Part shown: positions 33,293-41,600 of the stretch, piece after piece
How positions within the stretch are numbered: the stretch's first letter is position 1
Layout of the letters: the number at the start of each line of letters is the position of its first letter
Notes under the pieces: generated by a model
Seen by the model: the letters and a program-made list of their open reading frames with translations, nothing else
Database searches by the model: none
Told to the model about the DNA's origin: nothing
Origin: Rhodoferax sp.
GTDB lineage: Bacteria > Pseudomonadota > Gammaproteobacteria > Burkholderiales > Burkholderiaceae_C
Direction of reading: 5' to 3'
DNA length: 56,447 nt
Assembly: GCF_025356155.1 (NCBI RefSeq)
Contig: NZ_JANXUQ010000118.1
Coordinates: 1-56,447, forward strand
Translations under genes and position numbers: made by a program

Positions 33293-34027
33293 ATGACCGC
33301 ATTAGCCGCAATCCACAGCCCCCAACAAAACCATCTGCTGGCGGCCTTGCCACAAGCAGACTTCGAACTCTTTGCACAACAACTGGAACTGGTGCCTATG
33401 CCACTGGGCCAAATGTTGTATGAACCTGGCACACAGTTACGCCATGCCTACTTTCCCACGACATCCATCGTTTCACTGCACTATGTCACCGAGACGGGCG
33501 CTTCAGCCGAGACGGCAGGTGTAGGCAATGAGGGTGTCGTCGGTATTTCGCTCTTTATGGGCGGTGACACAACACCCAGCTCGGCCGTGGTGCAAACGGC
33601 AGGCCACGCCTACCGGCTGGACCGCCATGTGTTGCAAAGCGAATTTACCCGTGCGGGTGCAATGCAGCGCTTGTTGCTGCGCTATACACAGGCTCTAATG
33701 ACACAGATGGCGCAGTCCGCCGTATGCAACCGCCACCACTCGGTAGTGCAGCAGCTATGCCGCTGGCTGCTGCTCACCATGGACCGTGTGCCCGCACGCG
33801 AATTGGTGATGACACAAGAGCTGGTGGCCAGCATGCTGGGTGTGCGCCGCGAAAGCGTGACCGAAGCGGCTGGCATTTTGCAAACTGCAGGCTACATACG
33901 GTACCGCCGAGGCCACATTGCGGTGCTGGAACGCGCGGGCCTGGAGGCGCGCGCCTGCGAATGCTATGGCGTGGTCAAGAAGGAGCTGGATCGCCTGCTC
34001 AGCGACGTGCACAAGAGCGACCAATAA
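33293..34027 (+). CDS. Crp/Fnr-family transcriptional regulator
   Basis: A 244-residue regulator with an N-terminal cyclic-nucleotide-binding-like beta-roll (about 25-130: GQMLYEPGTQLRHAYFPTTSIVSLHY, GNEGVVGISLFMGGD), a long dimerisation helix and a C-terminal HTH (MTQELVASMLGVRRESVTEAAGILQTAGYIRYRRGHI, in pieces). No N-terminal cysteine cluster, so it is not an Fnr-type oxygen sensor, and the cAMP-contact RS motif is not evident. The recognition helix has RESVTE, where Crp has RETVGR. Last gene of the signalling operon that S15 starts. Its family binds 14-16 bp dyads with class II spacing, exactly the design of the stress-regulon sites, which makes it the leading candidate regulator (inference). 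Confidence 0.85.
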   Translation: MTALAAIHSPQQNHLLAALPQADFELFAQQLELVPMPLGQMLYEPGTQLRHAYFPTTSIVSLHYVTETGASAETAGVGNEGVVGISLFMGGDTTPSSAVVQTAGHAYRLDRHVLQSEFTRAGAMQRLLLRYTQALMTQMAQSAVCNRHHSVVQQLCRWLLLTMDRVPARELVMTQELVASMLGVRRESVTEAAGILQTAGYIRYRRGHIAVLERAGLEARACECYGVVKKELDRLLSDVHKSDQ

Positions 34028-34045
34028 GCACCCGCCGGGCCCAGA

Positions 34046-34624
34046 TTACTTCTTGATGCTCATCTCGTTGCGCACCAGGCGCACACCCTCGATGCCACGG
34101 GCCACTGCCATGGCCCGCTCCACTTGGGTCAGGTTGTCCACGAAGCCGGTGAGCAGCACTTCGTCATCACGCGTAACCACCGCGATGTCAAAACTCTTGA
34201 TGCTGGGGTCACCCAGCAACGCAGCCTTGACCTTGCTGGTGATGATGCCGGCGTCCACCTTCTTACCCACGGTGGTGGGAGCGCCCTTCAAGACCACGTT
34301 GTTCTGAATGCCCTTGACCCCAGCCACCGCACGGGTTGCGGTGGTTGCGCGGTCTACTTGTGACTGGTTGTCGACAAAACCGCTGAGCAACACTTCGCCC
34401 TTGCGGGTTTCGACCTTGAAGTCGAAACTTTTGACGTCGGCATCGGCTAACAAAGCCGATTTCACGCTGCTGGTGATCACGCTGTCATCAATATCGGTGC
34501 CAACGGTGGTGCTGGGCACGGGCAGGCCGACGCTGTCTACCGGCTTGTTGCAGCCGATGACGGAAGCGGTTAAAACGCTGGCCAACGCGGCGCCGAATAC
34601 CAAGGTTTGAATGCGTGTTTTCAT
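34046..34624 (-). CDS. Two-BON-domain lipoprotein, OsmY-like
   Basis: A 192-residue exported protein. The signal/lipobox region is MKTRIQTLVFGAALASVLTASVIGC. Two BON domains follow (about 45-115 and 125-190), each with the pattern DD/DA-xI-T-S-VK-A-LL, V-T-GEVLLSGFVD and QVDRA...VAGVKGIQN. BON proteins such as OsmY stabilise or bind membranes and respond to osmotic stress. ATG 34624 begins the signal peptide. Promoter S5 lies 81 bp upstream. A 5'-leader hairpin (34643-34660) precedes the start. Confidence 0.88.
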   Translation of the reverse strand: MKTRIQTLVFGAALASVLTASVIGCNKPVDSVGLPVPSTTVGTDIDDSVITSSVKSALLADADVKSFDFKVETRKGEVLLSGFVDNQSQVDRATTATRAVAGVKGIQNNVVLKGAPTTVGKKVDAGIITSKVKAALLGDPSIKSFDIAVVTRDDEVLLTGFVDNLTQVERAMAVARGIEGVRLVRNEMSIKK

Positions 34625-34642
34625 ACGATTACTCCAAAAACC

Positions 34643-34660
34643 AGCCACAGATGTGTGGCT
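34643..34660. promoter_or_regulatory. Leader hairpin of BON gene
   Basis: Perfect AGCCACA-GATG-TGTGGCT dyad, 18 bp upstream of the BON gene start and downstream of its -10. It may stabilise the mRNA leader or be a second protein-binding dyad. Confidence 0.4.
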
Positions 34661-34670
34661 GTATGTTCCT

Positions 34671-34740
34671 ACATTGCACCGATTCTTCACATTCTTCTGT
34701 TCGTTTGCGAACAAACAAGACAGCGGGCCGTCCCTACGCT
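34671..34740. promoter_or_regulatory. Bidirectional stress-regulon promoter S5
   Basis: Perfect dyad GTTCG-N4-CGAAC at 34699-34712. On the minus strand it is followed by AGA and CAATGT (34671-34676) at 22 bp, towards the BON gene. On the plus strand TACGCT (34735-34740) lies at 22 bp, towards the Mla-like operon. Confidence 0.7.
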
Positions 34741-34799
34741 CGAGACCACGTAGGAATGGCGAATCGCGCGCCAGCGCCACCCAGCCAAGCCCCAGCACC

Positions 34800-35876
34800 T
34801 TGATTCTGGCGAGAGGTTGGACGGCACGCGATCTTGGCACTATTGCTGCGCGGTTGGACTCGCTTCAGGTTGCCGCCAATACGGCGGGTCAGGTGGACGC
34901 CAACGGCATTGATGCGCTAGATACCGCAGGTGCATGGGTACTGCACAAACTGTTGCCCCGCCTGCGCGCCCAAGGCGCCAAGATAACGCTGCAAGGCTTG
35001 AACCCGGACCATGCGTGCCTGTTGCAGGTCGTTACCCAGCATGCACTAGAGCAGGCCCGAGGGCCAGCGGCAATTCCGGCAGTACCAAACATGCTTGAAC
35101 GCATGGGCCGCAATGCCGCCTCTGCCTGGGAGCAGTTCTACGCCATGCTGGGCTTTGTGGGCGAAACCGCGCGGGCCTTTGCGGGCTGCTTGGTCCACCC
35201 GACCCGGATGCGCTGGCGGCCTATATTTTTCAATATCAGAAGAGCGGGCTTCGATGCGCTGCCTATCGTCGGCCTGCTGTCGCTGTTGCTGGGCGTTGTG
35301 GTGGCCTACCAAGGGGCCGACCAACTGCGGCAGTACGGCGCCAATATTTTTGTGGCCGACTTGGTGGGCGTGTCCATGCTGCGCGAATTTGCGCCGCTGA
35401 TTACCGCCATCACGATTGCCGGGCGGTCCGGCTCCGCCTTTGCCGCGCAGATTGGCACCATGTCAGTCACAGAAGAGATCGACGCCATGCGTACGCTGGG
35501 CATTGCCCCCCTGGAACTCTCGGTCATACCCAAAGTCATCGCCCTGGTCATCGCCCTGCCCTTGCTCACGGTGTTTGCCGATGTGCTGGGTGTGGCCGGT
35601 GGCATGGTCATGGCACGCACCCAACTGGATGTGGGGTATGTTGAATTTCTGGACCGCATGGGCAAGGCGGTCAGCGTGACGTCTTATATGGTGGGCATTG
35701 CCAAAGCGCCGGTGTTTGCCATCATCAGCGTGGTGGGGTGCTTCCAGGGTTTTCGTACCCGCGGCGGTGCCGACAGCGTGGGCCTGCAGACCACCCGCAG
35801 CGTGGTGCAGTCGATCTTTCTGGTGATCGTTGCGGACGCTCTATTCTCCATCGCGTTCAGCATTCTGGACCTGTGA
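34800..35876 (+). CDS. MlaE-like lipid permease with N-terminal STAS-like domain
   Basis: An inner-membrane permease of the MlaE/YrbE family (about 358 residues). The first 100 residues (LARGWTARDLGTIAARL, VDANGIDALDTAGAWVLHKLLPRLRAQGAKITLQGL) look like an MlaB/STAS domain fused to the permease. The permease core has FFNIRRAGFDALPIVGLLSLLLG, YQGADQLRQYGANIFVADLVG, MLREFAPLITAITIAGRSGSAFAAQIGTM and EEIDAMRTLGI. The start is uncertain: the frame runs upstream through the S5 promoter, and TTG 34800 is the first plausible codon after the predicted transcription start near 34747. The ATPase gene starts 1 bp after its stop. Confidence 0.8.
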   Translation: MILARGWTARDLGTIAARLDSLQVAANTAGQVDANGIDALDTAGAWVLHKLLPRLRAQGAKITLQGLNPDHACLLQVVTQHALEQARGPAAIPAVPNMLERMGRNAASAWEQFYAMLGFVGETARAFAGCLVHPTRMRWRPIFFNIRRAGFDALPIVGLLSLLLGVVVAYQGADQLRQYGANIFVADLVGVSMLREFAPLITAITIAGRSGSAFAAQIGTMSVTEEIDAMRTLGIAPLELSVIPKVIALVIALPLLTVFADVLGVAGGMVMARTQLDVGYVEFLDRMGKAVSVTSYMVGIAKAPVFAIISVVGCFQGFRTRGGADSVGLQTTRSVVQSIFLVIVADALFSIAFSILDL

Positions 35877-35877
35877 C

Positions 35878-36705
35878 ATGCAAGCTGCACCACACGCCAG
35901 CGATGCTGTCATAGAGATGGATAAGGTGGTGACCCGTTTTGGTGAACACGTGGTGCACAACGGGGTAGATCTGGTGGTGCGCCGCGCCGAGATATTCGCC
36001 GTGATTGGTGGCAGTGGCTCGGGAAAATCGACGCTGCTGCGCGAGATGATTCTCTTGCAAAAACCTACACAAGGGACGGTACGCATACTAGGCGTTCCGC
36101 TGGAGGGTATTGACGATGCCGCAGCACTGGCCTTGCGCCAACGCTGGGGTGTGATGTTTCAGCACGGCGGTTTGTTCGGTTCGCTAACGGTGCTGGAGAA
36201 CATTGGTTTGCCGCTGCGAGAACACACCGACCTTGGCAGCGCTTTGATTGACGAGATCGCCCGTTGGAAGTTGTCCACGGCGGGCCTGAAGCCGGAAGTG
36301 GCAGACCAATACCCGTCCGAGCTCAGCGGCGGCATGATGAAGCGCGCATCCCTGGCCCGGGCCTTGGCGCTGGACCCCGAGCTGCTGTTTTTGGATGAGC
36401 CCACGGCTGGCCTTGACCCGACCATCGCTGCGGGCGTGGACGACCTGGTACGCACCCTGCGCGACTTGTACGGCCTGACTATTGTGATGATCACCCATGA
36501 CCTGGATTTGCTATGGCAGGTGGCGGACCGTGTGGCCGTGCTGGGCGACGGCACCGTCCAGGCCGTCGGCTCCATGCAAGAGCTCGCAAACACCGACAAC
36601 CCTTTGATCAAGCCGTTCTTTGACGGACCCCGTGGCCGTGGTGCGCAGCAACAAGCCCAACAATCCAAAGATTCGAACCAGGAGACACCATGGAAACCAA
36701 AGTGA
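35878..36705 (+). CDS. MlaF-like ATPase
   Basis: A 275-residue ABC ATPase of the lipid-transport operon. Walker A GGSGSGKST, Q-loop VMFQHGGLFGSLTV, signature SELSGGMMKRASLARA, Walker B LLFLDEPTAGLDP, switch histidine MITHDLDLLW. It has a long, low-complexity tail (GRGAQQQAQQSKDSNQETPW). ATG 35878 follows the MlaE stop by 1 bp, and the MlaD gene overlaps its 3' end by 16 bp, so the genes are translationally coupled. It is distinct from the orphan MlaF at 1896. Confidence 0.88.
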   Translation: MQAAPHASDAVIEMDKVVTRFGEHVVHNGVDLVVRRAEIFAVIGGSGSGKSTLLREMILLQKPTQGTVRILGVPLEGIDDAAALALRQRWGVMFQHGGLFGSLTVLENIGLPLREHTDLGSALIDEIARWKLSTAGLKPEVADQYPSELSGGMMKRASLARALALDPELLFLDEPTAGLDPTIAAGVDDLVRTLRDLYGLTIVMITHDLDLLWQVADRVAVLGDGTVQAVGSMQELANTDNPLIKPFFDGPRGRGAQQQAQQSKDSNQETPWKPK

Positions 36706-37547
36706 GCTTTTCCATTGTGGGAGCCTTCGTACTGGTACTGGGCGCCATATTGATTGCCATTGCGCTTTGGCTCGCAGCAGGCGGGGCCTGGCAGAAAGAC
36801 TACGACACATTTTGGGCCATAGAGAATGAATCCGTAGCCGGCCTTAACCTGAATGCACCGGTCAAATACAACGGCGTCGATGTGGGCAAGGTGAGCCGCA
36901 TCGACTTGGACCGCGCCAACCCCGAACGCGTCATTTTGTCTTTCGCCATTGAGCGGGGAGCGCCGGTCAAAGAAGACACCATTGCGGTCCTGAAGACACA
37001 GGGGCTGACGGGCATTACCTATGTGGAGCTAAGCGGCGGTGCACTCAACTCACCACCGCTGCGCACCATTGCGCCCAACCTGTACCCTGTCATTCAGACC
37101 AAGCCCTCTCTGAGCGCCCGACTGGAGAACGTGCTGACCAGTGTGCTGGGCAAGCTGGACAGCACATCGAACAACATCAACGCGATTTTGAGCCCGGACA
37201 ACCAGGCCGCGTTTAAAAACATCCTGAGCAATACGGCGCAGGCCACAGCAAAGATGGGGCCTCTGATAGACCGCGTGGGCCGCAGTGCGGACTCGGTCGG
37301 CAAGATGGGCGTTGACCTGTCCAAGGCTGGGGCCAGTGCATCCAAGGCTGCTGACGGTCTGGGTGCCGGCGTCAAGCGCATGGGCACGGAAACGCTGCCC
37401 GAGATTGAACACTTGCTGGGCGAGTTGGGCAGCCTGAGCAATTCGCTCAAGCGCCTGAGCGACCAAACCACCCGAGACCCCAGCGGACTCTTATTCGGCC
37501 GCACACCGGTGCCCAATCGCCCCGGAGAACAGGAAGCCAAACCATGA
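36690..37547 (+). CDS. MlaD/MCE-domain protein
   Basis: A 285-residue protein with one N-terminal membrane helix (VSFSIVGAFVLVLGAILIAIALWL) and an MCE domain (about 40-115: YDTFWAIENESVAGLNLNAPVKYNGVDVGKVSRIDL, TQGLTGITYVELSGG). A long helical and flexible tail contains NNINAILSPDNQAAFKNIL and ends in a proline-rich segment. MCE proteins form hexameric rings that bind lipid in the periplasm. The start overlaps the ATPase gene by 16 bp; the stop overlaps the next start (ATGA). Confidence 0.88.
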   Translation: METKVSFSIVGAFVLVLGAILIAIALWLAAGGAWQKDYDTFWAIENESVAGLNLNAPVKYNGVDVGKVSRIDLDRANPERVILSFAIERGAPVKEDTIAVLKTQGLTGITYVELSGGALNSPPLRTIAPNLYPVIQTKPSLSARLENVLTSVLGKLDSTSNNINAILSPDNQAAFKNILSNTAQATAKMGPLIDRVGRSADSVGKMGVDLSKAGASASKAADGLGAGVKRMGTETLPEIEHLLGELGSLSNSLKRLSDQTTRDPSGLLFGRTPVPNRPGEQEAKP

Positions 37548-38191
37548 AAACCCCGCACCTGAAAATCACCACCCACCGCATGCGTCTGCTGGGCGTTTGC
37601 ACGGCCGTTGCAGCGCTGAGCGCGTGCGGTGTGCTGCAGCCCAAATCGTCAACCCCGCCGAGCTATTACGCGCTGGAGTATGCGCGCCCCAGCGCGCCCA
37701 CCACCACACCCCGCGCTCCGCTGGCCAACGCCCCCACGCTGATCATCAGCCCGGTGCGTGCCGCGTCGGGCTTTGACAGCCAGCGCATCATCTATGTGCG
37801 GGAGCCGCACAAGCTGGAATACTTTTCGCACAGTGAGTGGATCGACGCCCCGGCCCGCATGTTGGGGCCACTGATGGTGGCATCCATTGAACAGACTGGC
37901 GCATTCCGCGCAGTGGTGATGACACCGGCATCGGCCGGTGGTGACCTGCGCCTGGATACTGAAATTGTCCGCTTGCAGCACGATTTTCAAACCAAGCCCA
38001 GCACCGTTCAATTCACACTTCGGGCCTATCTGGTGGACGAGAAAACACGCAAGGTGGTTGCATGGCGGACGTTTGACAACCAGGCTGCCGCGAGTAGTGA
38101 CGACCCACGTGCGGGTGTGGTTGCAGCCAACCGCGCGGTGCAAAGTGTGCTGGAAGAGTTGTCGCAGTTTCTGATACAACGGGCCCAGTAA
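37544..38191 (+). CDS. ABC-type transport auxiliary lipoprotein, PqiC-like
   Basis: A 215-residue lipoprotein (lipobox VAALSAC) of the ABC-type transport auxiliary family found in MCE operons. Segments include YYALEYARP, PTLIISPVRAASGFDSQRIIYVREPHKLEYFSHSEWIDAPARML (in pieces), RLDTEIVRLQHDF and VLEELSQFLI. It should anchor in the outer membrane and connect the MCE tunnel. Overlaps mlaD-like gene by 4 bp. A terminator follows. Confidence 0.85.
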   Translation: MKTPHLKITTHRMRLLGVCTAVAALSACGVLQPKSSTPPSYYALEYARPSAPTTTPRAPLANAPTLIISPVRAASGFDSQRIIYVREPHKLEYFSHSEWIDAPARMLGPLMVASIEQTGAFRAVVMTPASAGGDLRLDTEIVRLQHDFQTKPSTVQFTLRAYLVDEKTRKVVAWRTFDNQAAASSDDPRAGVVAANRAVQSVLEELSQFLIQRAQ

Positions 38192-38214
38192 AACTAGCCA
38201 ACCACAAAAAAAGC

Positions 38215-38240
38215 CCCTGTGCTCCGCAAAGCGCACAGGG
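38215..38240. terminator. Bidirectional terminator after Mla-like operon
   Basis: Stem ccctgtgc / gcacaggg with a 10-base loop, preceded by an A-run and followed by acttttc. It serves the plus-strand operon and the convergent BON gene. Confidence 0.75.
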
Positions 38241-38257
38241 ACTTTTCAATATGGAGA

Positions 38258-38572
38258 TTAAGGACGGACAGCGATCTCGTTACGAACGGCAACTACACCT
38301 TTGACACCGCGGGCGATGGCTTCAGCTGTGTTGCGCTCAGCGCCGTTCTTTGCAAACCCGGACAACATGACGGTACCGTTCAAAGTCTCGACTTTGATCG
38401 ATGCGGCGTCAACCTGCTTGTTTTCGACAAAGCGGGTCTTCACTACTGTAGTGATGCCAGCGTCATCGACATAGGCGCCCACTGTTTCCTGTCCACGCTG
38501 AACAGCGCAGCCGGTGGCGGTGAGCAGAACGATGGCGGAAATGGCGATAGCGAGTGTTTGACGGATCTGCAT
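38258..38572 (-). CDS. Single-BON-domain lipoprotein
   Basis: A 104-residue protein. The signal/lipobox is MQIRQTLAIAISAIVLLTATGC. One BON domain (about 35-104): VDDAGITTVVKTRFVENKQVD, IKVETLNGTVMLSGFAKNGAERNTAEAIARGVKGV. It ends in VRNEIAVRP, almost the same ending as in the 34046 protein. Probably an envelope stress protein. Promoter S4 lies 78 bp upstream with a strong -10. Confidence 0.88.
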   Translation of the reverse strand: MQIRQTLAIAISAIVLLTATGCAVQRGQETVGAYVDDAGITTVVKTRFVENKQVDAASIKVETLNGTVMLSGFAKNGAERNTAEAIARGVKGVVAVRNEIAVRP

Positions 38573-38614
38573 AGTAAATCTCCAATATATTAAAAATAAC
38601 GAACGAACGACCTG

Positions 38615-38656
38615 ACTATAAAAATGTCCAGCGAATTCGTCCGTGTGGTAGCGCAC
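38615..38656 (-). promoter_or_regulatory. Stress-regulon promoter S4 (BON lipoprotein)
   Basis: Minus strand GTGCG-CTAC-CACAC (38643-38656) then GGA. The -10 TATAGT (38615-38620) begins 22 bp later. Confidence 0.75.
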
Positions 38657-38684
38657 TGAGTCAAAAAAGTACCCTTTGCGCTAG

Positions 38685-41600
38685 TTACCCTGCTTGCAGA
38701 GGAATGACGAAACAGGCATCTCCCGCCAAGTCCGCCCATTGCAGCGCCTGCCCAGGGCGCAGCGCATGCGCACCCAAGGCCGTGGTCGCCTCCAGCGCAT
38801 CACCCAAATTGGCCCGCATAAAGATGAAGCGCATATTGCGCGTGCCGCGCACCAGCGTCATCTCCGCCCGGTCCCAATGCGACGGCAGGCAGGGCTGGAA
38901 TGCCAGCTCGCGCGCACCCAGTTGCAAGCCAAAGATGGATTCGATGGCGGCGCGGTGCATCCACGCCGCAGCACCGGTGTACCAACTCCAGCCACCGCGT
39001 CCGACATAGGGCGGCTGGGTGTAGACATCGCCGGCCATGGCATACGGTTCGACTGCGTAGGCGGTACCCCGTGTGAGATGGTTGGCACGGTGCGCGGGGC
39101 TTAAATAGGTGAAGTAGCGGTAGGGGTCGTCACCCCCGCCCGTGGGGTGCTGCGCATCTTTGGCGCGGGCCGCTTGCGCCATCAGTGCCCACACGCCCGC
39201 GTGTGAATACTGCCCACCGTTTTCGCGGATGCCTGGTGGATAGGCCTGTATATAACCCGCGCTGGGTACAGCCTGGCTGAACGGTGGGTCCAGCAGTTTG
39301 ATCAAGCCCGTCTCAGCGTCTACCAATTGCGCGTCCATCGCAGTGAGTGCCATGCTTTGCATATCAACCGGGACCGCATCGGACAGTACCGACCAGGCCT
39401 GTGCGATGAGGTCGATACGCGCCTCCGCATTGGCACTGGAGCCCAGCGGCTGACCATCGTCGAAGAAGGCACGCTTAAACCATCGGCCATCCCATGCGGG
39501 CCCTTGCAGAGCGGCTTTCCAGCCCTGGATGGCAGTCTCCCAAGACTTAACACGTTCACCTTCCCCGCGCTCCCTCGCCAGTGGTACAAAGTCGGCCACC
39601 AGGCGGCATAAAAACCAGGCAAGCCAGACCGATTCGCCACGGCCTTCAATACCCACGCGGTTCATGCCGTCATTCCAGTCACCACTGCCCATCAGCGGCA
39701 AACCGTGCACACCCACCCGAAGGCTGCGGTCGATGGCGCGCGCGGCATGGTCGTAGACCGAAGCAGCGTGCGGGCTGACGCCGGGTGTGTAGTAGGCGTC
39801 TTCCGCACCTTCTGGAATAGTGGCACCCTCCAGAAACGGAACCTGTTGGTCCAGCAGGGCCATGTCTCCGGTCGCGTTGACATAACGTGTGCAGGCGTAA
39901 GCCAGCCACAACAAATCATCCGAAAAATGGGTACGCACGCCGGCACCCAACGGGGCGTGCCACCAGTGCTGCACATCGCCCTGCTCAAACTGGCGGGACG
40001 CGCACAGGACGATTTGCTCGCGCAGCATCTGCGGCGCAGCCCAGGCGAGCGCCATGGCGTCTTGCAATTGGTCGCGAAACCCGGTGGCACCACCCGCCTG
40101 GTAGAAGCCAGCCTTGGCCCACAAGCGGCAGGTCACGGTTTGGTACAGCAACCAGCGGTTGACCATGGCATCAAACAGGGGATCGGGCGTCTGGACCGTC
40201 GTGGCACCCAGCAACTGGTTCCACCAGTCATGCACAGCCTGCAGGCGCCGCTCAGCCGACTGCGCAGCTGCCGAGGTGGCCAAGGCCAAGGCGGCGTCGG
40301 CATTTTCTGCATAGCCGAGCAGGAAGATGCGCTCACCCGACGCGCCCACGCCCACATCCATGCGCGAAGACAGCGCAGCGCAGGGGTCCAGACCTATGCC
40401 ACTGCAGCGCCCAAATTGGGCGGGAAGCTCGAAATGTCCACGTGCATCAAAACATTCGCGCCGGTCACAGGTCCAGTCGTTTATCTCGTCAGTCCCACCG
40501 GCAAGACTCAAGAACGCCGTGCCGTCCCCAAAACCGGCGGAGCGCTCCCGCTGCGTGCAGAGCAGTACCGCGAGGCTGCCTTCCGGCGTGGGCTGACGGC
40601 AAAAGTCCGTTTGCACCGTACCGCGGTCTGCCCGGTTGGCGCCCATCATCCATTCGGCCATGCCAATGACACGCAAGTGCGCAGTCTTGGGACCGTGGTT
40701 GATGATTGACAGCCTGATTTGTTTGACGGAGGTCTGTGTATCCACGCACCAGCTTGCAGCGATCTCCAGACCGCCATGGTTGTGGCTGATCACGGTATAA
40801 CCCTGGCCGTGGCGTATCTGGTATTGGCTGGCGTCCGCACCCCATGCGTTGGGTGTCACGCTCCAGACCTTCAGGGTTTTGAGGTCTTGCAGCAAAAACC
40901 ACTCAGCGGGCGGGTCAGCCACCGGATCGTTGGACCAGGCGGTCAACTGGTTCAAGCGGCTGTTCAGCGCCCAGGTGTATCCGCTGCCGGCCTCCGACAC
41001 CTGTGCACCGAAGCGCGGGTTGGACAGCACATTGATCCATGGCTTCAGGGGCCTCACGCCGGTTGCAACCGCAAACGCAAACTCTCCGGTGTCCTGCAAA
41101 AAAACACCCTTGGGCGCGGTTACCGTGAGGCCGATGCGGGCACTCGCCAGCAAGCCCGTGCCAGACGTCGCCATGCGTTCTTCCTGAGCTTGGTCATGCA
41201 GGGCCATCCATTCCTTGACATGGTGGGCCAAGGGGCGACCGTCCGCATAGAGGCGTACACGTGCATGGGCTTTGAGCGTACTCAGTTCGTCTGCCATCAA
41301 TTCATTCGCCCGCAAGAGCACAAAGCCCGTAATGGCGGGCCGCGAGGGCGCGCCGGTGTCGAAAGCATGGCGGTCACGCAGAGCGACAATCTCGCGCTGC
41401 AAAGCCATGTCGTATGACGCTGGCTCAGAGTTCACAACCACCAGGTCGCACGCGATGCCACCCCAGGCCCACAAGTTCAGTGCCTGCGCCATCACGCGCA
41501 ACAGACCCAGGCCTTGCAGCACACCTGCAGATACCAGAATCAGTGGGCGATCTCCCGAGATGCCAAAACGCCACAACAAGCGGCGATCACACACCCCGGA

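Noticed and set aside
38600-38612. gaacgaacgaacg run as a tandem repeat
   Set aside because: Only three short units in a promoter leader; too short to call a repeat.
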